Assembly: GCA_907163375.1 (NCBI GenBank)
Contig: CAJQUW010014366.1
Location: forward strand, 92,501-156,500
Length of the DNA: 64,000 bases
Reading direction: 5' to 3'
Source: Prostheceraeus crozeri
Lineage: Eukaryota; Platyhelminthes; Polycladida; Euryleptidae
The position numbers and the translations under genes were made by a program. The notes below the pieces were generated by a model. It worked only from the letters and a program-made list of their open reading frames with translations. It did not search any database and had not been told where the DNA came from. Below are positions 1 through 11,034 of this stretch, in pieces (position 1 is the first letter of the stretch; the number at the start of each line of letters is the position of its first letter).

Positions 1-241
1 AATTGTCCACTCCGAGGTCGCGTGGACGTAGTTGCTATTGTAGATGAAAGTCTCTGAGTGCGAAATTTCATTTACGGGGAAGATGAAAGATTTAACACAA
101 TCGGTCTTTATGTTGGTGACTTGCAGTATATTAGAATTGTATTACTTTTGTTAATAATTGTTTTTTAAACATATTTAACCGGTATTTATACTTTTCTTGT
201 AAAAAAAGTTATGCTTATTAATATGCACATTTTCCTTGTAG
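1..241. other. Upstream intron sequence of the C-type lectin gene
   Basis: No exon can be called with confidence. One short open stretch at the very start (frame 1, positions 1-54) reads Asn-Cys-Pro-Leu and so on before a stop, and could be the tail of an earlier exon, but no convincing splice donor follows. A pyrimidine-rich tract and AG at 240-241 form the acceptor for the next exon. Confidence 0.3.
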
Positions 242-502
242 ATCCATACAAATCTTGGTCTGTAAAGAATTGTGCTGCCAAGCTCGCGTCTGTTTGCTTA
301 AAGGGAGGTCTGCCAGACAACATAAACCCCATCTCGGTAGTGAAAAAGAAAGGAACATGTCAAACAGGTTTCTTCCGAATGAGTAATCGTTGTATCAAAA
401 TAATTACCGATAAACAAAAGAAGTGGACTGACGCGGAGGAAGACTGTAAGAAGTCTGGGGAAAAAGGAGGTCTGGTGTCTATCCTTTCTCAAGAGGAACA
501 GA
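242..502 (+). CDS. C-type lectin domain protein, exon joining two CTLDs (partial gene)
   Basis: This exon encodes the end of one C-type lectin-like domain (CTLD) and the start of the next. The first part reads WSVKNCAAKLASVCLK, matching the conserved CTLD end in which the last cysteines and the W-x-x-x-x-C pattern occur. A linker of about 20 residues follows, then GTCQTGFFRMSNRCIK, the opening of a new CTLD with its first cysteines, and W-T-D-A-E-E-D-C, the first alpha-helix. The exon is bounded by AG at 240-241 and a strong donor GTATGT at 503, and both ends are phase 1, as is usual for shuffled CTLD exons. Consecutive CTLDs suggest a mannose-receptor-like protein that binds sugars outside the cell. 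Earlier exons lie before the window. Confidence 0.82.
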
Positions 503-1686
503 GTATGTTTGAAGTTCATTCATGCTTATCATGATATTTATGTTCAGCATTGTTGATTTCTTTGTTCTGTCTGAAATAATAGTAAAATACGGAGCTCTCA
601 ACCAATGAGCGTACTGCAAATGCCAGTCAATGAAAACTTGATATTCAGGATTGAACGCTATTGTTTGGATTGATTATTATAGTATATGCTTTTTAATCTA
701 ACTTCTTTGGTTTGTTTATCATGATGATTAGCTTCAGAAATTGAAGTAATTGTGACAATGCACCAATTGTCGGTCAGTCAATTGTGAAGATAATTATTGA
801 TCAGCTTCAGAACTAAGATGAATGGGAGCAAGTTCGACACTTTTTGACATTTGCATCAGTTTCGCTATTTTGCACAGAACGATTACCAATCATTGCCTTA
901 TGATTAACCTGAGAGAAAGGGAAATATTATGTTGTTGTGTGACTTAGCCATCGCTATCGGCTGTACGTCAATTATGCATCTACCAATTCTGAATAAAGCC
1001 GTCATTATATTGGGTAGATTATATTGGAAGGAGACAGAGAGGAAGACCGAAGAAGACGTGGAGAAGATGCGTGAAACAAGGTAAGGCAAGGCTGGATATC
1101 AGGGAAGAGCTAGCTCAGAACAGAAGCAGTTGGAGAAGAGCTATTGTCGCACGTCCAACCCCAAGATAATGGGAAAATAAGAACGCTAAATGATGATGAC
1201 GATTATAGCCTACGAAGGGCGTTGTGAGATAAGTCGAAAGCGATTTGCCCTATTTGCTCCTGTTTTATGCAATTTGATTGAATCCTTGATTTCTCTCTGT
1301 TGATTTTGCATACAGATGGAGTTGTGTCAGGGAGGAGGGATGAAAAAAATATCCAAACCAACACAACTTCAGTGGTTGTTCTATATTGACAAGCTTCTGT
1401 ACGAAATAGTTACGCCGAGCGAGATAGAGATAAATCTTACGCATGATCATTATGAATATGGAGTTTCATTTTTACTGCAAACCATCTAAAATTTCAGACA
1501 CATCTTATTCCCGAGATTTCAAGTTTGACTAGCATTTGCATGTTATACACATATACCCGGTACATTGATAATCTGCATTACATGTCGATTGATATTGTTC
1601 ACTTAATCTCATGGTATCTCCTTTGATTGCTGTTCAGATAATATTGAGAAATATTTACTTGCAACGAGATTTTGCTCTATTTTCAG
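503..1686. other. Intron of the lectin gene
   Basis: This is the intron between the two lectin exons, from GTATGT at 503 to the pyrimidine tract and AG ending at 1686. It carries a LINE tail near 1021-1206. Nothing else in it is recognisable. Confidence 0.6.
1021..1206 (+). mobile_element. LINE 3' tail fragment
   Basis: The plus strand reads GRPKKTWRRCVKQG, then an LDIREELAQNRSSWRRAI-like stretch, a stop, and an ATGATGATGA-type simple tail. This is the typical C-terminal end of endonuclease-type non-LTR retrotransposon ORF2 proteins, and it matches the ends of the LINEs near 16 kb, 58 kb and 62 kb. It is a severely 5'-truncated insertion inside the lectin intron. Confidence 0.7.
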
Positions 1687-1835
1687 ACATTCTTACTGCG
1701 CTTATGTTCAATCAAACAGTTGACATGTGGATTGGTCTGAAATTGAACTCCAAATCTCGCGCATTTGAATGGACACGGAATTTCACAACGACTTACACTA
1801 ACTGGAAGCCGACTGAACCGAATGGAGGATTGTCC
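1687..1835 (+). CDS. C-type lectin domain protein, central CTLD exon with EPN motif
   Basis: This exon continues the CTLD opened in the exon at 242-502. Joining the two restores an Asn codon (phase 1) and gives MWIGL, the conserved WIGL core, then FEWTRN, TYTNW and PTEPNGG. The EPN tripeptide is the calcium and sugar-binding motif that in characterised lectins favours mannose-type sugars. The acceptor is TTTTCAG ending at 1686 and the donor is GTGAGT at 1836. The following exon, which should hold the WND motif and the last cysteines, was not found in the next few kilobases. The gene is therefore either broken here or has a distant 3' exon. Confidence 0.82.
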
Positions 1836-3353
1836 GTGAGTTGGGAGATGTCTGTGTGCAGTGTGCATGTGCTTAGAGAAAGATAAATGTTTGTTAATAT
1901 TTCAAATTTCATTAGTTTGAACGCATTAATTGGTACTGATTCAAGCTACATTTCTTAGCATGATAGCAACCATAGCATTCGGACTTAAAAGGAACGAACT
2001 ACGCACTTAAACTTAACTGTAACTACGCACGTCCGTGCGTTACAGTGACCTTTTGACCTCTGGTGTCGAAAGAGGGACTACTGTTAAATATTTGAAGAGT
2101 GATTAATATTTCAGACTAATTTGGCATGGTGTGATGCAATTTTCATGGATAAAGTCGCATTGTTTCATGATGAGAAATGACGATCATGTGTCAGAACGTC
2201 CGTGCGTTATTCATGGAATTACCCAGTAATCATGCAATTTGCATGGTTATTGAAAGATGCAGTGACACCTTGGCACTAATAAAGAAATAGTCTGTCAAAT
2301 TAAAGTGTCCATTTTTCTGAGAAAATCAAAATTTGCTACGCTTGTTAACGACAACCTATTTCGAATGAATATTGACACTAGAACATGAGTTTGATGTATG
2401 TTGATGTTGTCCTGAAATGGCCATTGGCCTTGCTTTGTCAAATTTCCCGTAGGTAGATTGATAATAGGTACTAGGTTTTTCACCTCAGGTTTTTAGAAAG
2501 AAAGTTCTTTGAATCGCACGCGGGACTGAAAATGTAACCTCCATCAATCGTTCTTGTACTTAAACACTGAGTCTGGGAAATCATCAATTTTCATGAATAA
2601 ACAATCAGTAGATTCTATCATTTTTATCGCAACTTTCAGATCAGAAAAGATTAATGGAATTTCGGTAGCCTGCTGATGCCTACAACTTTCCATGCTATTA
2701 CTGTCCGTAATGACTATCTAAGTTATTCAAGACGAATTCAAAATATATTATGAAAATTACCTATGTAAACTTCTACGAAAATTCTCACTCAAGCTCATGC
2801 AAGCAAAGGATTACAGAAGACTTTGAGAACTTTTATGTACAAGGTGTGACTAAATATTATTGAGACTGTTTACGTAGACCAATTTCCGTAGTCTCAATAA
2901 TTTTTGTATGACGCATTATTGAACCTGTCAGCTTGCAAATGGAAAATCAGTGAAGTAAGGAATCCAGTAGCTAGGCGCAGCCTATGGGAAAATCTAGAAA
3001 TCAAAGACTATAAATCGACAATAAACCATATTTTGTACTTAAACTCATTTAAACTTTGTACTAGACGTATGATTAATTTCATCTCTGAGATGCTGATGAT
3101 TCAGGATAATAGAGCATTTCGTCTCTATCAACCACAGACCACAGAATATATTAGAGCCAAGAAGTAATTACTGGGTTCTATGAAGTCTATATTTCAATGC
3201 ACCCTTCTTTATTAATGTTATTACCATATTCCATGTATCACTAAGATAGCTATTCATATGTAATTTTATGCTGAATTCGTGATCAAGTTCAATGAAAAAA
3301 TCGGTTGGATTGGTTTCTATTGGTTTAAAGCAAGATCTGACATACACGTGGTA
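1836..3353. other. No recognisable gene
   Basis: I looked for the expected last CTLD exon (WND with flanking cysteines) and did not find it. The open frame at 2904-3167 (+) has no recognisable motif and is probably chance in AT-rich DNA. Confidence 0.4.
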
Positions 3354-3540
3354 CGTCCAATAAGTTTCCGGACAAGTATCAAAAAACTGCAAATATTTTG
3401 ATTCTGACATGATGGATCATTAATATGGTATATATATGCTAGGGGGCTATGTAAAGTTTCAAAAAATTTCCATTTTTTATTAGTCTGCTGAAACATTCGA
3501 AATTTTGAATATTTTTATCGATTTTATTGGTTGTAGACAG
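3354..3540 (+). repeat. Left terminal inverted repeat of the mariner-like element
   Basis: This arm is the reverse complement of about 6120-6306, including a shared ATGATGGATCATTAAT block and a TTTCCATTTTTTATTAGTCT block. The arms differ at many scattered positions. Confidence 0.75.
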
Positions 3541-3949
3541 TGCTATAGAATCTGCTATGTTGGAAAATCAAGAATGTTGGAGATCAGGTGTATGAGAACA
3601 ATGGAGCATTCATTTCGAACTGTTAACCACACAGTCGTCCATTATTTAGCTAAATTCTATGTAAATTTAATTGCAACTGTGCAATAATGTCTAAAACTGA
3701 GTTTCGCATTGAAAAAATTGAAGTGTGCAACTCGTCTCCGTGTTCCTCTAAACTATCAGAATCACGATTTACGGAACAAAATGGCATCTGCTTTCAGGGT
3801 GTGAATGTCCTTCACAATCGACGATCCTGTTTTGGGCAGCAAGCAGAGTTAAGCCGAGGTCGACAGAGTGTCAATGATGATCCACTTGAAGCCTGAAGGT
3901 AGGCCTACCGAGTCTGCTGCAACCACGAAGTCCGAGCCGATGGAACAGG

Positions 3950-5590
3950 AATCGACGCATATCGATTACCACCCTTAGTGAGGAGCTGAATGTATCCAAT
4001 GGAAGTATTGGAACTCTCCTGGATTTTTGCTCATTGAAAAGTCAACTCGCGGACGCAGTCTTCGGGCTCTTTTCCCATCACGTGGCCAAACCATCTGAGT
4101 CGATTTCGTTCCATGACATCGGAAATTGCTTCGATGTTAAGCATAATCTTCAAGTCGTCACTTCGCTTTCTGTCATTTAGCTTCGTGCTACACATCCACC
4201 TTGCCATGCGCATTTCCACCCTCTCCAGACGTTGTTGACTGTCCACTTTCAGAGCCCATGTCTCGCTTCCGTATATCATACCCTTTACGACACAGGCATC
4301 ATATACTCTTCCTTTCATGTGGAGGGACAGAGAACGTGAGGTGAGGAACGGCATCAACGCCTTGAAGATTGCTTAGCCGCATCGAATTCTTCCATTGACA
4401 GCAGCATCTACTCCACCACTTGCCTCTAGTTTGTCGCCAAGATAGGAGAAGCGTGAAACTGTCTCAAGCTTGTCACCGTTGACCAATAGGTGTGCAGGCT
4501 GAGGACGTTCTATCACTTGGCCTCTGCATCGCTTACACTTGAACGTGGAAGTCATGTGCTGTAGTCGTGGACTGCCGCTGATGCCACTACATTTACGGTG
4601 GACCCAGAGAGCACATTGAATGCATCTTATTGAATTTTGGCCAACTCCTTGCTTACATATCACACACGGGAACTTTCCTGATGGGGCCTCACTACCACCC
4701 ACTGACGAAATGAGCACTTCTGATTTGGACCCATTAACTTTCAGTCCTTTCTCTGCGAGACCGTGCTTCCATTCTGAAATCTTTTGCTCCAGTCTTTCTT
4801 CACTCTCTGCCACAATGGCGATGCCGTCAACATATAGCACATCCCAAGGCAAAGGAGCACTGGTGTCTTTTGAGATGGCGTCCATCACCAGCACGAACAA
4901 CGACGGACTGAGAACGGAGCCTTGATGCAAACCTACATTGACACGAAAGTAATCAGTCAAATCTGCATCAGTTCTCACAACTGTCCTCGCACCCGCTTAC
5001 AACATCATTACCGCTGACACAATCCATTCGTTGACACCTGCTCTTCAAAGGGCCCATTGAACCACGCTGGGAGGTACACGATCAAATACCTTCTCTAGAT
5101 CTATGAATCCATAGAAGATGTCTTTTCGTAGGCAAGGAATCTTTCTTGCAGCTGTCTTAAGATGAATATTGCATCAATCGTGCTTCTACCAGGCATGAAA
5201 CCAAAATACAGGTTGCTCAAATCGACACGATCTCTGATTCTCTTCTCAACCACTCTTTCATGAATCTTCATTGCATGTTCTAACAGTTTGATCGCCTTGT
5301 AAGAACCGCACTTGAGGGGATCACCTTTGCCCTTGAAAATGGGAACCAGGGAGCTCAACGTCCAGTCGCTAGGGATGGCATTCTCCTCCAGAACTAAATT
5401 TCCTAGGTTGGTCAACCAAGGAATACCACACTTCCCAGCAGCGAGGATCATCTCGGAGACAATGCCTGACGGGCTTGGAGTTGTATCCCGCTTACTTTCT
5501 TTCAGCGCATCTTCATATTCTTGCTCTGTTAAGGATGCAATCGATAACTAGTTATCGACGATGCATGAGTTAACTTTTTTCAACACATCA
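3950..5590 (-). mobile_element. 5'-truncated LINE (endonuclease/RT type with zinc knuckle)
   Basis: The minus-strand frames cover the C-terminal two thirds of an ORF2. In order they hold SLVPIFKGKGDPLKC (RT thumb-side entry), FGFMPGRSTIDAIF, a VGLHQGSVLSPSLF block, a degraded active site reading YVDG where YADD is expected, a C-x2-C zinc knuckle (VICKQGVGQNSIRCIQCALW) and the C-terminal block MRMARWMC to RWFGHVMG. It is the same family as the LINE at 57.8-61.3 kb, which has the matching zinc knuckle. It lies inside the older mariner-like element. Its 5' end is missing and its frame is interrupted several times. Confidence 0.8.
4031..5540 (-). pseudogene. LINE reverse transcriptase/zinc-knuckle ORF2 remnant
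   Basis: Three open pieces (5451-5101, 4978-4373 and 4357-4031) lie in consecutive order on the minus strand and together resemble the C-terminal half of a non-LTR ORF2 protein. RT motifs, a PHD-like cysteine-rich knuckle and the conserved terminal block are present. The replacement of the YADD catalytic pair by YVDG and the frame breaks show that this copy is inactive. Confidence 0.75.
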
Positions 5591-6119
5591 TAGATTTTGC
5601 TTATTGACGTTTTGGAAAGGCCTTCTGCCTCTCCCGGTGCTTAGTTGCAACCATCCAATTCAAATTCTCGAGCAGCTGCGTGAAACCCGTTCACTACTAC
5701 CTCATTGTTTTCTCTATGAAGACGCTATGCCCACACATCCGGAAGTGTGCATCAATGATGCTGGCTTCCAGCTGCTAATTATCCTCGTGCAGACCGGACC
5801 TCTCTTCAACCAACTTCCTGCTGCTCAGGACTCAGAGAAAAGCATTTGCGTAGATAGTTATTTGGATGCAACTCTGAAGTAGAGGAATCTGTTCGCGAAA
5901 TTCTGGGTAAATTTCTTTTAGAAGAGTTTGAAATGTTTGGCGACCTTAGGTGTCAGGAAGTTGAGATTTGTTCGAAGAGAGGGAAATTGGTTCGAAAAGT
6001 GAACTTCTGAAGACTTGCAATTTTTATCTGGCTACATACAGAATGCTTGTGTTGATAAATGTTCAAGCAACACATAGCCGTCGACAACTTTTCAACATAC
6101 TTAGGAAAAACGTATTTTT

Positions 6120-6306
6120 GTTTTCAATTTATCAAAATATTCAAAACTTCGCATGTTTTTTTAAATGGTTCAGTAGACTAATAAAAAATGGAAAGTTTTT
6201 AAAACTTTGCACAGCCCCTAGCCTATATATACCACATTAATGATCCATCATGTCAGAATAAAAATATTTGCATTTTTTCTATATTTGTCCGGAAGCTTAT
6301 GGGACG
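6120..6306 (-). repeat. Right terminal inverted repeat of the mariner-like element
   Basis: This is the inverted partner of 3354-3540. It ends ...GCTTATGGGACG just before the TA duplication at 6307-6308. Confidence 0.75.
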
Positions 6307-6308
6307 TA

Positions 6309-8530
6309 CCGCGCATAAGCGAAATTCGGTGCCTCGAAAAGGTCGCCCTATCGACTATAATCTTCCGACTACGTATCAAAATTTGAAAGTACAAAATTTT
6401 CAAAAAATTCAAATTACAATAAAACTGGACATGCAGTATCAAATCGAGCATCGGATTCGTGATTGGAGCACATCAATGATATCATTTCAGATAGTGGTAT
6501 CTCTGTAGCAAATTCCTTCTTGCATAGTATATGTACGAGTATATATACAGTATATATATGTGATGGCAATAAGCCCTATTATTGCTGTCTGACAATCTGC
6601 AATGATTGTATTTCTTTGAAACTTCCAGTTATGGCAATAAGTAATCTAGCTCCGCTTGCTTATTTACTTTTCATATATATCTTTAAAGAAAAAACACAAA
6701 AAGGAAAGAGCTTTAAGCCTACACAAAATCGATGTGCAATTGCATTGTGTCCCGAGCGTAACGGAGGTATGTGCTTAAAAATATCTCATGCTAAGAGCCA
6801 TTGAAGATTCAAAAAAAGTGCTGATGTAACCGGATACAGAAGTATTTCAAGTGAATTATTTTTTGAAAAATATGGCAGTAGTGTGGAGATTTGCATTTTA
6901 TTATATTTACCATGAACTTCAGTTCTCATTAGTGTCCCGAACGTAATGAATTTTATGATTCTAGACACATGCCAAGCTGTACCAGGACGAACTGATACAG
7001 AAGCATATAAACCACACATGCAAGTGCATAGTGCTCCGGGGTGCTCGTCTTGTTCGACACGCTCATTTGATCGACACGTTCATTTGTTCGACACGCTTTG
7101 ATTGTTATACTTGTAAACTTTGCATTACTTTGAATTATCATATTTCCGATGGGTTTTATCGTTCCTCTTTCTGTCAATATTGCAAGCATGTTCAATACAA
7201 ATGAGCAGAGGTTTATCTTTCGATGTTTTTGTTTTTAGAAAGTCAATCTGTTCAGATTAAGGAAGCAAACTAATGAATATCGCAAATTATGCGTCTAAAG
7301 CATCCCATTCAAATTTTGATTTGAGCATCTACATGTAAGTACGTAATAGATGATGGATGATTTTTAGGTCATTATAGAACTTATTAACCAAATACCGCTA
7401 TGTCTGAGATAACATGACTGAAATAAATCATCCGTTATCTGTTATAATGCATGCTATAGACATGTTTCAGAAGAGGTTAATAATTTCCATAATTACTTCT
7501 GTACACATATATCTCTCATAATTACCTCTAGACACGGATAGCTTGAAGTCTGTATCTTGATATTTCACATGATTATTGAGATTCAAATTTCTAGAGATAG
7601 AAAGCATTTATTTGTAGTAGCACCTCAATAAGGATGTGTCAGTTTGCAAACTGCATAAAAGCAATAGTCGGTCAGTGAACAAAAAAATGGAAGACTTTAT
7701 TTATCTCATGGAAGATGAACGAAAGCAAATGGGAGCCTTATTGAATGTGCATATCTCTGAATAGCCTTCATTTTGCAAGCCTATTATGCGTTACATCACA
7801 TAAAGTGATATGTAACATATTATATGCCAGCATTTCGCATTTGAAGTGGAAGGTCAATGCATCGACAAGATGGCTGTGATGAATTTTGATGCCCTTTTAA
7901 ATGGCATGATTTTTGGAGTTTGATGTATTTTGTAATAGTGAATGGTTATCAACACAACTCTTTTCACAAAATTCTGATCAACATTGCAGAGGGTTGATGT
8001 ATTTTAGTACAACCAAAATAATATTTGACGGATTATGATAAAATATGTAAACAATGGACAGGTTACAGAAGGAAAAACAGGCAGGATCTCGGTCGAAATT
8101 TTGTAAAGGAATGCAATGTATTTGGCTGATCACACTCCACGTAATAATGACGGACACAACAAGAGAAAAAGTTCTGTTTAGCATGTAGGTGATTTGTCTC
8201 ACTACAAAATACATGTTGTGCAGTCACGTTCAATTAAAAAGTTCTTTCTACATGCATCATCCATGGTAGAATCATAGCTGCACCTAGCACGCACGAAGAA
8301 TGACAATCATCGAAGTTGGGATCGTTCAACAAAATGGTTGCCTTTAATGGGCGCACAAACAGACATTCATTACTGCAGCAAAAGCAAAGTGATCGATTGC
8401 TAGTCTATTAGAGAAATTTTCAAGTCTGAAGCAGAAATCCTGAAATGATTTTTCTAATTCTATTCTTAGTTACCATCACCTATATCTTTGTAAGGTAGTT
8501 AAATAATCTAGGTAATTATGCTGCTATATA
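6309..8530. other. No recognisable gene; small tandem repeat at about 7047-7100
   Basis: No coding signal stands out. About three copies of an 18-20 bp unit built on TTCGACACGCTCATTTG lie at 7047-7100. Confidence 0.4.
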
Positions 8531-8534
8531 ACGA

Positions 8535-10615
8535 CCTGATTGTGGGATTTATCATAGACTTCTAAATTCTCTGGACAGATAGGTGAGCAAAAATTTGAAA
8601 TCATTTTATGCATGTTCAGGCCAACCAACATTATTGCAAAAGATCGAATTTTGCAGCTTATTTGAATGCAAAATGCAAGCAAATGCAGCATACCGTTGCT
8701 GGCTGTGAACCGAAATCCAATGACGGTGTAACACAAATACATTCCTCTGCCTGCATAACAAAGAAATTTAAATGTGTGATTGCATCGATTTAGTTGAAAG
8801 TATTATATCCCAACGAAACATTGTTGTGCAACCTTGTGTGACGTCTTGTGTAACCTTCAATTCCATGAATCTGACAAATGCTACCACGAAGGACATGGAT
8901 CATCATGGCAAGCAATGAAGAAAAATTGAAGAAATGAAACAGCGTGATCTGAAGTGCAGTGCCATCAAAATTCCTTTATCTGTCTAGATGCTTCTCCAAA
9001 CAACTACAAAGCTGCGATCCGGTATGGCCACGTTTTCAAGTATATGTCCTGGCAATGAAAACGCAATTGGAAGATTTCTTGTTGTGTCAACTTTGTCTAA
9101 AATTTAGAAAGAAAAAGCCACATTCCATCTGGGTTTGTGACATCTCAAAACGAGAATGGACTAAAAATGGCGATCATAAGTTGGAATCTTTCCTTCGGCG
9201 TCGTCGAATCATTGACTGTCGAAAAATCTGGGAGTATTTGCATCTATCACAGAGAGAAATCCATTCCAAGCAGCACATAATGTATCTATCATCTATCACA
9301 AGTTTTCCAAAGTTGTCAATCTGATGACTTCTGGATAATCTCTGGATGACCAGCCAGCAATAGAAATTCGAAATCGAATTCAATTATGTAATACTTGGGA
9401 AAGACTGACAAAGTTCCGTGAAGCCGAATTCAACGGAAGCTCCAACCGAAACATTGACCATTGTTATCTAAGGGTCAGTTTCGAGAGGAAAAGAGAAGCC
9501 ACCGATTTCCACACTACGAATGTCCTGGAATGAGGGGGAACAGAAGAGTGAACTATACGGAGATCCTTCTTTGCATTCAATTTCATGAAAACAATCATGA
9601 TGGACACAATGAGCATTTACCACCTGAGCAGCTACTTCTATAAGGAGGTCTGAACAGTTATCAGGCGATCCGACCTGTGATGAAGACTCTTCTGATACCA
9701 ATGACCAATGCTCGGAAAAGCACAGCCAGATCACATTGAGAAGGGTTTTGGCTGGATACATCAAATGACTGGTGCAAAAATTATTTTATCTCATGCGTCA
9801 CCTTACAGATAGTGACAAGAAAATGAAAACAATAAGTGTATTGAATTTTTCCGGATTTAGTCTGAGAAGTGTTGATGATAAAATGTCATGTAGTCAACCA
9901 CAGAAGATGATGTGTATGCAGGAGACTGTTTGCATGCAAAGACTGATTTCAATATGAATCCTAACAATTGCAATTAAATAAGTGGTTCTTGCTGCCCTTC
10001 ACTCTTGAAATGTAAAAAATGTGATTTTTGTCGTGAATACACTGTCACAAACAGTGAGTTGGCAATGTTCGACATCCCTGAAGCTGCAAAGTTTTTGAGT
10101 AAGATTTATCATCGGACGTCTTTTCCACCAAACGTATTTGTGCTTCAACTATACATTCCTTGCTGGAGGGTTATTGTATGAGATCAAACTGAATAGTTTT
10201 TCAATTTTCATATAAAAACTTTATTTGTGAGAATAGCGAAGAAAAACAATTTTTCCAGGTTATGCAAGTTATAGCTGAAGCTGAATAATTCATGAAATCT
10301 CAAATGCCTCAGTTCTGAGAAAGTCGCTAGAAGAAAAATTGCAAAATTAGCATATAACACGGAGGTGTAGCACATGCGTTTAGTGCATTAGCATGTGTAG
10401 GCTCATGCGCCCTAACTCCTAATGTACATAAATATGCATACATGCTGTGCTGGCAGGCACCCTGTTCTCCAAAATGTTGATTGTGTTTATTGACAGTCTA
10501 TTTGTAAGGTAATCTATGTTCAGGAGTCTATGCCTGATCATGTATAAGCCAATTTCAACCTATCTGTCCAGAGAAATTTAGAAATCTATGGTTTATGCCA
10601 TAAATGATCCATGCT
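8535..10615. mobile_element. Candidate decayed DNA transposon with long inverted ends
   Basis: The sequence around 8540-8625 (with TCTGGACAGATAGGT) recurs inverted at about 10525-10605 (ACCTATCTGTCCAGAG). The match runs over about 80 bp with scattered differences. The 2 kb between them has short open frames (8959-9324 and 9461-9643 on the plus strand) with no motif I recognise. The superfamily cannot be assigned and the exact termini were not resolved. Confidence 0.45.
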
Positions 10616-11034
10616 AAAGACAAGTAGTACACTGATATCCGATGATGATCAATTTTGTCGAACAAATGAACGCATTAGCGAAATGGATCATAGATATCTT
10701 GTTGAACAAAAAAGACTAGATCCATGTATAACAGTGAAATTCACTCGATTTCGGACATTTGTATATTCGAAATCTGCCCGTAAACTCCGATAGAAGACAG
10801 TCTACATTTTTTATCTGATTGCATACGGACGTGTGCAATCAGGTGGTAGTGAACCATTAGTTACTTCGTCTACTTTTAACTAAGATTGACAGATGGTAAC
10901 AGTGAATCGATAAATTTGTGTAATTCTCGGCAGACAACAAATATCCACAGAGCATGTGTGGTTCTAAGCATGATGCTGTAACATACTGCATAAATATGGC
11001 GAAACATTGATCATCTCTTATAAGACTGCTACTG

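Larger units (their letters stand above)
3354..6306 (+). mobile_element. Decayed mariner-like transposon split by a LINE
   Basis: The two ends are inverted repeats of about 190 bp. The left starts CGTCCAATAAGTTTCCGGAC, and the right reads the same inward from 6306 with a few changes. Both are flanked by TA (3352-3353 and 6307-6308), the target duplication of the Tc1/mariner superfamily. At 5690-5870 remnants in two frames resemble the end of a mariner DDE domain: one frame keeps an HDNAPAH-type block (YEDAMPTHPE, then GFQLL) and another keeps RPDLSSTNFLLL, the counterpart of SPDLAPSDFFLF. The transposase is broken by several frameshifts and by a LINE inserted at roughly 3.9-5.6 kb. The long inverted repeats have diverged, so the element is old. 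Confidence 0.75.

Noticed and set aside
2114-2180. A TTTCAG acceptor followed by an open stretch (TNLAWCDAIF) as the next lectin exon
   Set aside because: It lacks the WND motif and the final CTLD cysteines, and no donor follows before the stop.
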